DNA of 29,023 nucleotides, taken from a virus. A program made the translations under genes and the position numbers. This document shows positions 21,671-28,900 of the stretch, in pieces. Positions within the stretch are counted from its first letter, which is position 1. Each line of letters opens with the position of its first letter. The stretch spans positions 1-29,023 of IMG/VR virus record IMGVR_UViG_3300037042_001675. One strand, written 5' to 3'. Below the pieces are notes generated by a model, which searched no databases, was not told the DNA's origin, and was given only the letters and a program-made list of their open reading frames with translations.

Positions 21671-22642
21671 GCAGAAAAAAATATCCCTACCTATAAGATA
21701 ACCATTGACCCAGCCTATGCTGAGAATGGTGAAGATCTTGGTATTGAACAAATAGCATTCACGGCAAATCCTGCCATTAAGGTAAAAGGGATGGCCTTCT
21801 CAAGTGAAGCTAAGCCAATGTTTTTTTCAGATGAACTAAAGTACCGCATCACGGCCCCTGCATTAATACCAATGGATATCTATCGTTATGATGATGACGC
21901 CAAACAGGAGTATTTTGTACAATTTACTAAGGAGGAGATAGAGAACATCCACGGTAAATTCATGAGGGATATGGTCAATAGAGACCTATTCAATCTTGAG
22001 CATGATACTGAGAAAACAGTACCTGCCTATGTGCTTGAGGCCTGGATTGTGGAGAACCCGAAAAAGGATAAAGCATATAGCTCTTTTGGTATCGAGGTGC
22101 CAGAAGGTACATTGATGGTAACGGCACAGGTAACGGATAAGGAATACTACGCAGAACTAGTTAGCCAAGAGCAAATTGGCTTTTCCATCGAGGGGTATTT
22201 AGGCATGAAATTAAGCGAGCAAACCAATAAAACAAAAATAAATATGAACAAGTTACCCGATGGCGAGCACCTAATCGAGGGTAAAATCTACGTCGTAAAA
22301 GATGGAGAGGTTATCGAGATTAAGGAAGTCGACAAAGTAGAAGCCTCTGAAGAGGTAGCTCTTGAGGATACGGTAGTGGAGGAAGAGGAAACAGTTGAAA
22401 CAACTGAAGAGGAAACTATGGCTGTAGATCCAGAGCTAGATGCTGAGGCAGTATTGGCAATTGTTAAGCCAGCTATTGAAGAGCAGGTTAATGCATTAGT
22501 AGCTATGATTGCTGATTTGCAAAACCAATTAGATCAAGCTCTAACTCCAGAGATGGAAGAGGAGGAAGTGGAGATGAGTGAGGCTGTAGCTCTTAGCGTA
22601 CAGCAGAGATTTAGTAACGTAAATAAATTTATAAACAAATAA
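21668..22642 (+). CDS. XkdF-like head maturation protease fused to scaffold region
   Basis: A 324-residue protein. Residues ~1-185 resemble the XkdF-type putative serine protease of phage heads: IEQIAFTANPAIKVKGMAF, then NLEHDTEKTVPAYVLEAWIV (candidate His in LEHD), and QIGFSIEGYL (candidate Ser in F-S-I-E-G). Next comes an LPDGEHLIEGKIYVVKDGEVIEI beta motif often seen in such proteins. From ~230 on the sequence is very acidic (long Glu/Val runs) with a coiled coil (QVNALVAMIADLQNQLDQAL), typical of a scaffold. So protease and scaffold appear joined. It directly precedes the capsid gene and late motif PL4 lies at its start. Confidence 0.8.
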   Translation: MAEKNIPTYKITIDPAYAENGEDLGIEQIAFTANPAIKVKGMAFSSEAKPMFFSDELKYRITAPALIPMDIYRYDDDAKQEYFVQFTKEEIENIHGKFMRDMVNRDLFNLEHDTEKTVPAYVLEAWIVENPKKDKAYSSFGIEVPEGTLMVTAQVTDKEYYAELVSQEQIGFSIEGYLGMKLSEQTNKTKINMNKLPDGEHLIEGKIYVVKDGEVIEIKEVDKVEASEEVALEDTVVEEEETVETTEEETMAVDPELDAEAVLAIVKPAIEEQVNALVAMIADLQNQLDQALTPEMEEEEVEMSEAVALSVQQRFSNVNKFINK

Positions 22643-22646
22643 CAAA

Positions 22647-23567
22647 ATGAGAAAGTTAAAATTCGATTTGAATATCGACCCAACTGCTTTATTAGCAGCA
22701 AACCCTGAGGCATTCTACTCTAAGGCATATTTGTCTGAGGATACTGCCGACAATTACCGAGCTCTTCCTGGAGTAAAGTACAAAACTAAATTAGCTTCTG
22801 TTACTTTTGGTAACATCCTACAGGCTTCTAGCTGTGCCTTTACCGCTCCAACTGATGACCTAGATGCTAAAGAAATTGACGTATGTGCTCTTTCTGCAAT
22901 GGCTCAGATTTGTCAATTTGACCTTGAGCAATCATTCCTTTCTTTGCAGATGAGCAAAGGATCAAATGGTGATTTCTCTGTAGCTTCTTTCATGAGCTTC
23001 TACTGGTCTGAAATGGCTAATAAAATCAATGGAGATCTTGAGAGCATCCGCTGGCAAGGTGATACAGCTTCTTTGAACCCTACACTTGCATTGTGTGATG
23101 GTTACGAAAAATTATTAGGAGCTGTAGGTTCAGGTGTTATCAATGGAGGAACTGGTGCTATTGCTAACTTTACAGCTCTTGAGGCTGCATTATCTGCTGC
23201 ATTTGCTTTGTTACCTGCTACTATTGCAACCAGAACTGCTGATTTACGTTTATATATGCCTACACAATTGGTTAACATCTACCGATTAGGGGTAGCATCT
23301 GGTAACACCCAGGCATACATCACTCAGGATCTAGCGTTAACATTCTTAGGTGTTAAAATCGTAGTTTGTCCAGGGATGTCTAACAACACTTTTGTATGGA
23401 CTTTGAAAGATAACCTTATCTATGCTTTCGATGCTGAAGGTGATAGCTCTGATTTGCGTGCTGTTAACTTGGCTGATACTGTAGCTGAGCCTTACATCCG
23501 TACTCGTGCTAACATGAAGGTAGGTTTCAACTTCGTTAACCCAGGAGAGATCGTATTCTATTCATAA
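22647..23567 (+). CDS. Major capsid protein (HK97-fold type)
   Basis: A 306-residue protein, four bases after the protease-scaffold gene. Features: acidic early part, then DNYRALPGVKYKTKLASVTFG, CQFDLEQSFLSLQMSKG, a helical spine-like segment (FMSFYWSEMANKINGDLESIRWQGD), and an Ala-rich region before RLYMPTQLVNIYRLG and LGVKIVVCPGMSNNTFVW, the usual end of HK97-type capsid proteins of Bacteroidota phages. Codon use is distinct (many GCT, TCT, GGT), as expected for a very highly made protein. No obvious delta domain of full length at the N-terminus, which fits a separate scaffold region on the protease. A stem-loop follows the stop. Confidence 0.88.
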   Translation: MRKLKFDLNIDPTALLAANPEAFYSKAYLSEDTADNYRALPGVKYKTKLASVTFGNILQASSCAFTAPTDDLDAKEIDVCALSAMAQICQFDLEQSFLSLQMSKGSNGDFSVASFMSFYWSEMANKINGDLESIRWQGDTASLNPTLALCDGYEKLLGAVGSGVINGGTGAIANFTALEAALSAAFALLPATIATRTADLRLYMPTQLVNIYRLGVASGNTQAYITQDLALTFLGVKIVVCPGMSNNTFVWTLKDNLIYAFDAEGDSSDLRAVNLADTVAEPYIRTRANMKVGFNFVNPGEIVFYS

Positions 23568-23576
23568 TTAATAACC

Positions 23577-23606
23577 GAGCTCTCAGCAATGGGGGCTCTT
23601 TAATAC
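23577..23606 (+). terminator. Stem-loop after the capsid gene (partial terminator)
   Basis: GAGCTCTC (23577-23584) pairs with GGGGGCTC (23591-23598) using some G-T pairs, loop AGCAAT. The following CTTTAATACTTTT is an imperfect T tract, so read-through is likely. It shares a 16-base core with the next stem-loop. Confidence 0.65.
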
Positions 23607-23615
23607 TTTTAAATC

Positions 23616-24152
23616 ATGCCTTGTTTAGTTCTTGAAGACATAGTAAAATCATGCGACAATAACTCTGGTGGTATTTATGGTATCTGGATAAATCAACAGG
23701 ATGAGATCGCATCGATAACTCCTACCAATCCTTCAGCAGGAGCTGGATGGTCAATCACAGGTATCACATTAGCTGGCGTTAACTTGTTTCAAAACTTCTA
23801 CATTAGACGAAATACCTCCAACTTTACAGAGGAGAGTAACATCGATCTAGTGAATGGTAGCTCTTTCGTTACCTCTACAATTAACCTAATGTTTCACCGA
23901 AGAGATGCTGCAAAATCTCGTGCCATTAAAATCTTAGGTGGTGGACAGCAGTACCTTACTGCCATCATTTTGGATGCCAATGGTATTTATTGGTACTTCC
24001 CTTACCTTCAGGTAAGTGCAACAGGTGAAGGTTCAGGTACAGCTCGTGCAGATGGTAGTAAATATTCCGTTACTCTAGTTGCGGAAAATGAGTACCTGGC
24101 ATATGAGGTGAACATGACCCCTGTACAATTGCAGGCCATCGGAGTACAATAA
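23616..24152 (+). CDS. Probable major tail (tube) protein
   Basis: A 178-residue beta-rich protein: MPCLVLEDIVKSCDNNSGGIYGIW, FTEESNIDLVNGSSFVTSTINLMFHRRDAAKSRAIKIL, GGGQQYLTAIILDANGIYWYFPYLQVSATGEGSG, then VTLVAENEYLAYEV. The sequence of strands with 'D-NG-YW' and 'E-x2-A/P-A/Y-x-V' is typical of tail tube proteins in Bacteroidota phages. Its place between two matching stem-loops, straight after the capsid gene, implies high dosage as needed for a tube. Alternative: a head decoration protein. A diagnostic motif is lacking. Confidence 0.6.
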   Translation: MPCLVLEDIVKSCDNNSGGIYGIWINQQDEIASITPTNPSAGAGWSITGITLAGVNLFQNFYIRRNTSNFTEESNIDLVNGSSFVTSTINLMFHRRDAAKSRAIKILGGGQQYLTAIILDANGIYWYFPYLQVSATGEGSGTARADGSKYSVTLVAENEYLAYEVNMTPVQLQAIGVQ

Positions 24153-24171
24153 TCAGCTCCACATATATCTA

Positions 24172-24200
24172 AAGGCCCTCAGCAATGGGGGCTTTTTTTT
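24172..24200 (+). terminator. Strong intrinsic terminator after the tube-like gene
   Basis: AAGGCCCTC (24172-24180) pairs with GGGGGCTTT (24187-24195), loop AGCAAT, then eight T (24193-24200). The core CTCAGCAATGGGGGCT is identical to that at 23582-23597. The T tract runs straight into the upstream box of late motif PL5. Confidence 0.82.
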
Positions 24201-24234
24201 AACATTCTTTTAGGTATTGAATAATATAGGTATG
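24198..24234 (+). promoter_or_regulatory. Late promoter-like motif PL5
   Basis: TTTTAACA ending at 24204, 17-base spacer, TAATATAGG 24222-24230, one T, ATG 24232. It restarts transcription right after the terminator, for the portal and lysis unit. Confidence 0.72.
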
Positions 24235-24582
24235 ATCTACATTGAGCAGGGAGTAGTTAACCAGATAGTCCTTACCTTATCAGAGGTTACTACGGTGGCA
24301 AACCCACATTATTTGTTTGTGTTCACCAACGAAATGAATACAACAAGTACCCCTCAATTATTTACGGCACCTGATACAAGTGCCTATCCAGAGAGATACA
24401 ATTTATTTAGCCTCAATGAGCCTACAGATATCTCATTGATACAGGGCCAATTTACATACGAAATATACGAGAGTAATTTACCCTTTGTTTTACCCTTATC
24501 GATTGCACAAACTACAGGGGTAGTTATTGAGGAGGGCAGAATGGTAGTAAGTGGACCAGCAGGCAACTCAATATACGATTAA
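24232..24582 (+). CDS. Small beta-rich structural protein
   Basis: ATG 24232 (116 residues) is chosen because it adjoins motif PL5; an upstream in-frame TTG at 24217 lies within the motif's spacer. The sequence (NQIVLTLSEVTTVANPHYLFVFTNEM, PDTSAYPERYNLFSL, FTYEIYESN, TGVVIEEGRMVVSG) matches the style of short beta-sandwich virion proteins common in Bacteroidota phages. Probably a minor structural protein, role unknown; the name of any family is not certain. Confidence 0.65.
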   Translation: MIYIEQGVVNQIVLTLSEVTTVANPHYLFVFTNEMNTTSTPQLFTAPDTSAYPERYNLFSLNEPTDISLIQGQFTYEIYESNLPFVLPLSIAQTTGVVIEEGRMVVSGPAGNSIYD

Positions 24583-24584
24583 TT

Positions 24585-25910
24585 ATGGCATGGTATAGCG
24601 ACATCTTTAAAAGCAAATCAAAAGGCCCCGAGGTAGTGGAGGGGTATCAATCATTTTCTACTCCATTTCTTCCCGTAGGCCGTGGTAACTTAACCCTACC
24701 CTATGTAAATGGTAGGTATGATACTAATAAGGAGGTACGTTTTGGTACGGATGGATTATACCCAGAGCTCTTAAATCAAATGTATTACAGCTCACCTTTG
24801 CATGGTGCCATTGTGGATTACAAAACCAATGCTGTAATTGGTGGTGGCTTTGCTTTGAGCACGGATAAAATGACAGCTCAGGAAAAACTAGAGCTATATA
24901 CATTCGAGAAAAAAATCAATCTTAAGCACATTGTAAAAGCCACAACAAAACAGCTCATTCTACATAATCGAGTTTACTTTAAGCTGTGTTTTGACAAAAA
25001 AAGAAAGCTAACTAAGATTGAAAACGTAAGCCCTGAAAAAGTAAGGGTATCTAGGGATAGAAAAATGTACTATCTATGTGATGACTGGAGCACCCGTATT
25101 GATATTAGAGAGATTAAACCCTATCACATCACCTGTACCGATGAATATCAGCTCTATTGCTATGAGATCAAATCAATGGGGCAGGATTACTACCCACTAC
25201 CTACCTATACAAGTGCACTTAATTTTGCGTTTTTGAGTGGCGATCTTTCCTATTTCGCAAAGAGTAACATTCAAAATAGCGTTTTTCCATCCTTTGCTAT
25301 GATGTTCCCCAAAAGGCCACAATCGGAGGAGGAGAAGCACATGATTAAGGAAACAATTGACAGGCTCAAGGGTGCAGCCAATGCTGGTAAGGCCGTTGCA
25401 TTTTTTGCCAATAGCCAGGATCAGCTCCCAAAGATAGAGGCCCTTCCAAATAACAACAATGACAAGCTATTCCTGGAGGCATCACAATTGAATACTGAGC
25501 AAATCTGTTTTGCACATACCATTGACCCTATTCTCATGGGTATCCGTACGGCAGGAGCTCTGGGTAATGGTTCCGATATTAAGCAGGCATACATTATATT
25601 TGAGAAAAACGTGGTCATGGAGCTCCGTAACCAGATTACAACAATATTTAACGAGCTGATAACTATTGCTAGGATACCTGCTGAATTTACGATCAATAAC
25701 TTCCAGATCATTAATGAGACCATCGTAGAGCTGGAGGAGGATACTAGCAAAACAAATGATGCACTCAATAGCCTAAGCCCATTGGTAGCTACAAAGGTTC
25801 TTGAGACAATGACAATAAACGAGATACGAGCTCTGGCATCCTTACCGCCAATAGAGGGAGGAGATGTAACACAAGCCGTTGCCAATGCAACAGCACAACC
25901 CATTGCATAA
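24585..25910 (+). CDS. Portal protein
   Basis: A 441-residue portal (HK97/phage_portal type). Visible features: YYSSPLHGAIVDYKTNAVIGGG (early helical region), FEKKINLKHIVKATTKQLILHNRVYF, stem helices and a long helix MIKETIDRLKGAANAGKAVAFF, then LNTEQICFAHTIDPILMGIRTAGALGNGSDIKQAYIIFEKNVV, which is typical of the C-terminal wing/crown part. The portal forms the dodecameric DNA channel at one vertex. It follows a capsid gene rather than preceding it, i.e. the reverse of the usual order. Two bases after the previous gene and one-base overlap with the next. Confidence 0.85.
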   Translation: MAWYSDIFKSKSKGPEVVEGYQSFSTPFLPVGRGNLTLPYVNGRYDTNKEVRFGTDGLYPELLNQMYYSSPLHGAIVDYKTNAVIGGGFALSTDKMTAQEKLELYTFEKKINLKHIVKATTKQLILHNRVYFKLCFDKKRKLTKIENVSPEKVRVSRDRKMYYLCDDWSTRIDIREIKPYHITCTDEYQLYCYEIKSMGQDYYPLPTYTSALNFAFLSGDLSYFAKSNIQNSVFPSFAMMFPKRPQSEEEKHMIKETIDRLKGAANAGKAVAFFANSQDQLPKIEALPNNNNDKLFLEASQLNTEQICFAHTIDPILMGIRTAGALGNGSDIKQAYIIFEKNVVMELRNQITTIFNELITIARIPAEFTINNFQIINETIVELEEDTSKTNDALNSLSPLVATKVLETMTINEIRALASLPPIEGGDVTQAVANATAQPIA

Positions 25911-26476
25911 TGTTATATTTTATTACCGAGAATTACCTTAAAACAAATACCCCGATAACGGCTAACGTGGATGTAACAGATGTTACCCCATACATAGCTA
26001 CTCAATCGGCATTAAGGATACAGCCTATCCTGGGAACTGTATTCTATAATCATCTATTGACAGCCTACAATGCTCAGACCTTAACCAATGATGAAATTGA
26101 TTTGGTAGAATTTATACAGCCAGTCATTGCATGGAGGTCAGCAGAGGATGCCGTCTTTGGATTGACCTACCAATTGAAAAACAAAGGCCTTCAAACGCAA
26201 AACGGAGATTATTCTGCTAGTGTATCCAGGTCAGAGGTAGCCTTCGGCATGGAGCACTATGCACAGAAGGCCTCTTTCTTTGAGCAGAGATTGATCAGAT
26301 GGCTACTAGCTAACAAGGCACTATTCCCGATATTTACATCTGCTGCCAATACTGATACCGATTTACGGCCAATGTTTAACCATTGCTCTTGCATTAACGA
26401 ATGGACCACAACCTGCACAGGGCTATGTGGTAACTTCAGAGAGAATGGATACAATAACAGCATCTTAATTCTGTGA
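25910..26476 (+). CDS. Head-tail connector-like protein
   Basis: A 188-residue helical protein: ENYLKTNTPITANVDVTDVTPYIATQSALRIQPILG, then FIQPVIAWRSAEDAVFGLTY and HYAQKASFFEQRLIRWLL. This matches the 'all-helical bundle after a N-terminal VTDVTPYI segment' seen in head-tail connector proteins next to portals in Bacteroidota phages. The last ~40 residues hold five cysteines (NHCSCINEW, TCTGLCG), possibly a metal site. Its stop overlaps the GTG start of the holin gene. Confidence 0.68.
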   Translation: MLYFITENYLKTNTPITANVDVTDVTPYIATQSALRIQPILGTVFYNHLLTAYNAQTLTNDEIDLVEFIQPVIAWRSAEDAVFGLTYQLKNKGLQTQNGDYSASVSRSEVAFGMEHYAQKASFFEQRLIRWLLANKALFPIFTSAANTDTDLRPMFNHCSCINEWTTTCTGLCGNFRENGYNNSILIL

Positions 26477-26961
26477 GGGCACAGCTCAGCATATTACTTA
26501 CATCAATTCAGGCAAAGTGGCCTGCATTAATAGCAACAATCATGGCGTTTTTCATGCCTATCTATGGGCTTTTATTCTTAATAGGATTTGCCATTATCCT
26601 GGATACCATTACAGGCATCTGGAAGGCCAAAAAAACAAAGGTACCCATCACTAGCAGGGCAATTAGGGCTATTGTGCCTAAGTTTTTGCTCTATGAAATT
26701 ACCGTTATTTTGTTTTATTTGATAGATTATTTTATATTAAATGATATTATTATAAAGTTTTTTACTGTACCTTTAATGCTAACCAAAGTAATGGCATTGA
26801 TATTGGCATCCATTGAGGTAATCAGTATTAATGAGAATTATAAGGCCGTGCAAGGCATTGATCTCTGGCAAAGTGCTAAAAGGTTAATGAGTAGAGCTAA
26901 GGAAATAAAGCAAAATACCAGCGAAATATGTACACCAGAGAACAAATCGAGCGAGCTGTAA
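26473..26961 (+). CDS. Holin
   Basis: A 162-residue membrane protein with GTG start at 26473 (overlapping the previous stop). Spans: about residues 17-42 (WPALIATIMAFFMPIYGLLFLIGFA), then 67-90 (IVPKFLLYEITVILFYLIDYF), 95-117 (IIIKFFTVPLMLTKVMALILASIEV). The block ILDTITGIWKAKK after the first spans and ENYKAVQGIDLW before the cytosolic tail are the hallmarks of the phage_holin_4/toxin-secretion holin family. It would form the lesion that starts lysis. It overlaps the endolysin-like gene by 34 bases. Confidence 0.83.
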   Translation: MRAQLSILLTSIQAKWPALIATIMAFFMPIYGLLFLIGFAIILDTITGIWKAKKTKVPITSRAIRAIVPKFLLYEITVILFYLIDYFILNDIIIKFFTVPLMLTKVMALILASIEVISINENYKAVQGIDLWQSAKRLMSRAKEIKQNTSEICTPENKSSEL

Positions 26962-27521
26962 AAGATAAAGGATATAAATGGTTTGATGATGCATCTAATA
27001 AGGGCTATGATGTCAATATTGTAGGCATCAGAAACAATGCCCCATCCATAGCCGATAAGGTTACGAATGTTTTTGACGATCATATTACCATCAGCTACAA
27101 GGATAGCCTAGGTAACTGGAATTTTTTCTGTTGGAATGCTACTACTGATCCAGGAAAGAAAGGAGTACAGCAATACCACAACGCCAAAGGAGTAGCTAGA
27201 TTGGTTCCTGGACAATATAGAGCTACATGGTGCATCGATAAACACCAGGGCAAATATGATGCTCTTTGCCAGAGGCTTGGAGAGGTAACCGTATGGAGGG
27301 ATGGTAACAAGGATTTAAAATTCGATGAGGTCAAAACCGATAAAGGTATCTTTGGTATTAACATCCACAAGGCAGGTACTGACAGCACATGGGTAGAGAA
27401 CTGGAGCGAAGGGTGCCAGGTATTCAAGAGGGTAAAGAACTTTGAGACCTTTATGTTTATCTGTAAAAAAGCAGCTAAGATTCACGGGAATAAATTCTCC
27501 TATACATTATTAGAGATATGA
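26928..27521 (+). CDS. Endolysin-like cell-wall enzyme (L,D-transpeptidase-like motif)
   Basis: A 197-residue protein between holin and spanin genes. Residues ~140-170, GIFGINIHKAGTDSTWVENWSEGCQVFK, place His147 12 residues before Ser160-Glu161-Gly162-Cys163. This resembles the H...(S/T)HGC signature of YkuD L,D-transpeptidases, but the second histidine is Glu. Similar GINIH...WSxGCQVF proteins sit at lysis loci of Bacteroidota phages. No signal peptide, so export would use the holin. Chemistry (peptidoglycan hydrolase or transfer) is unproven. The 34-base overlap with the holin gene and 4-base overlap with the spanin gene tie the three together. Confidence 0.66.
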   Translation: MYTREQIERAVKDKGYKWFDDASNKGYDVNIVGIRNNAPSIADKVTNVFDDHITISYKDSLGNWNFFCWNATTDPGKKGVQQYHNAKGVARLVPGQYRATWCIDKHQGKYDALCQRLGEVTVWRDGNKDLKFDEVKTDKGIFGINIHKAGTDSTWVENWSEGCQVFKRVKNFETFMFICKKAAKIHGNKFSYTLLEI

Positions 27522-27991
27522 GGTACCTGATACCATTATTATTATTGATATCCTGCTCAGCTCCTAAGCGGGCCCAGTATCATTACAAGCGAGCCCTGGC
27601 TAATGGGCTTAAAATTGAGGTAGCTACTGATACAATCAAAGTGCTGAAGGTGGATAGCTTCCCTGTTATTGTTAATGATACCATAGTATGGGAAAAAGTT
27701 ATCTCATATCACGATACGGTAATACGTTACCAAAATCAAATCGTAGAAATCCCTAAAACGAGATGGCAAACCAGGATAGAGTACCGTGAGAGGGTAAAGA
27801 TTGAGAAAATCAAAGGAGCTACTGAGGTAAAGGTAATTAAAGAGCAGGCAAAGATAGCAAAGGCAACTAAGGAGGTAAAGTACCGCACTAGGTGGTGGCC
27901 ATTTGTTGTGGGTTTAATCATAGGTTTAATCATACCTTATCTATTACAAGGTGGCCTATTAGATAGGATATCCCTGTGGCGTAAATTATGA
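27518..27991 (+). CDS. Unimolecular (u-)spanin
   Basis: A 157-residue protein with both anchors: an N-terminal lipoprotein signal with lipobox L10-I-S-C13 (MRYLIPLLLLISC), a periplasmic middle of ~110 residues with heptad-like and basic helical stretches (RIEYRERVKIEKIK), and a C-terminal membrane span (about 126-144, WWPFVVGLIIGLIIPYLL) with a short basic tail. This outer-lipoprotein plus inner-membrane layout is that of u-spanins, such as T1 gp11, that fuse the two membranes in the last step of lysis. No separate i-/o-spanin pair is visible. Its ATG overlaps the endolysin-like stop, and its stop overlaps the exonuclease start. Confidence 0.78.
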   Translation: MRYLIPLLLLISCSAPKRAQYHYKRALANGLKIEVATDTIKVLKVDSFPVIVNDTIVWEKVISYHDTVIRYQNQIVEIPKTRWQTRIEYRERVKIEKIKGATEVKVIKEQAKIAKATKEVKYRTRWWPFVVGLIIGLIIPYLLQGGLLDRISLWRKL

Positions 27992-28767
27992 TAAGAAAAA
28001 GATTGTTTTACGACATTGAAACCTCTTTCAATGTTGGGGTATTCTGGAGAACAGGCTACAACATCAATATAAATCCTCAGGATATCATTCATGAGAGGGC
28101 CATCATTTGTATATGTTATAAGTGGGAAGGTGAGGATGAGATTCACAGCCTAACCTGGTCAAAGAACCAGAGTGATAAGGCCATGTTAAAGGAATTTACC
28201 AAACTATTGGCACAGGCTGATGAGATAGTGGCTCACAATGGTGATAGATTTGACCTCAAATGGATACGCACACGGGCCTTAATTCACGGCATTGATGTTA
28301 TGCCTCATCCGAAAACTATTGATACCCTTAAACTTGCTAAAAAGTACTTTAATTTCAATAGCAATAAACTCGACTACATTGCTAAATTTCTTCAGGTAGG
28401 TGCTAAGATGGAAACGGGAGGGCTTGACCTTTGGAAAGATATAGTATTTCGTAAAGATCAGCAGGCCCTGGATAAGATGGTGGAATATTGTAAGATGGAT
28501 GTACAGGTACTTGAGAAGGTATATAATAAGATACAAGGATATACATTACCTCAGCACAATTATGCAGTACAGCATGGAGGCGATAGGTATGAATGTGTAG
28601 AATGTGGGGGTACAAACTATCAATATAACAAAAAGGTAGTTACCAGAGCAGGCACCGTACACCATTGGGTAAAATGTAAGGACTGCAACAGCTACAATAA
28701 GTTAAGCCAACTGGTATTTAGTAAATATCAGGAGTACATATACAGAAAAAAGAAAAATATTTTCTAG
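27988..28767 (+). CDS. DnaQ-like exonuclease, second copy
   Basis: Full-length 259-residue second version of the exonuclease at 88-867. All catalytic and zinc-ribbon residues are conserved. Residue differences: Asp50, Gln159, Glu166, Gly184, Lys231, Asn234 in this copy. About 70 base differences with only 6 changed residues mean that both versions have been under selection for protein sequence. It is coupled to the u-spanin stop by ATGA, so in a circular genome this would be the last gene of the PL5 late unit. Confidence 0.85.
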   Translation: MIRKRLFYDIETSFNVGVFWRTGYNININPQDIIHERAIICICYKWEGEDEIHSLTWSKNQSDKAMLKEFTKLLAQADEIVAHNGDRFDLKWIRTRALIHGIDVMPHPKTIDTLKLAKKYFNFNSNKLDYIAKFLQVGAKMETGGLDLWKDIVFRKDQQALDKMVEYCKMDVQVLEKVYNKIQGYTLPQHNYAVQHGGDRYECVECGGTNYQYNKKVVTRAGTVHHWVKCKDCNSYNKLSQLVFSKYQEYIYRKKKNIF

Positions 28768-28837
28768 CTAATTCCTTTATTTTACAAGGGTTTCAAAAAT
28801 AATTTGTTAAAAAATGCAAAAATTTGTCAATAAAGTT

Positions 28838-28867
28838 TTGCATATATGAAAATGTTATATATCTTTG
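28838..28867 (+). promoter_or_regulatory. Host-type promoter P1, second copy
   Basis: TTG 28838-28840, 19-base spacer with CATATATG, TATCTTTG 28860-28867; identical to 938-967 together with its flanks. Confidence 0.82.
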
Positions 28868-28900
28868 TAAGGTCAATATGACGCAAAACCCATAAAAAAA

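Noticed and set aside
20370-27991. Long open frames opposite the structural genes (for example 25421-25903 minus and 16242-16688 minus)
   Set aside because: They lie wholly within well-supported genes on the other strand, and show low-complexity, shadow-like composition.
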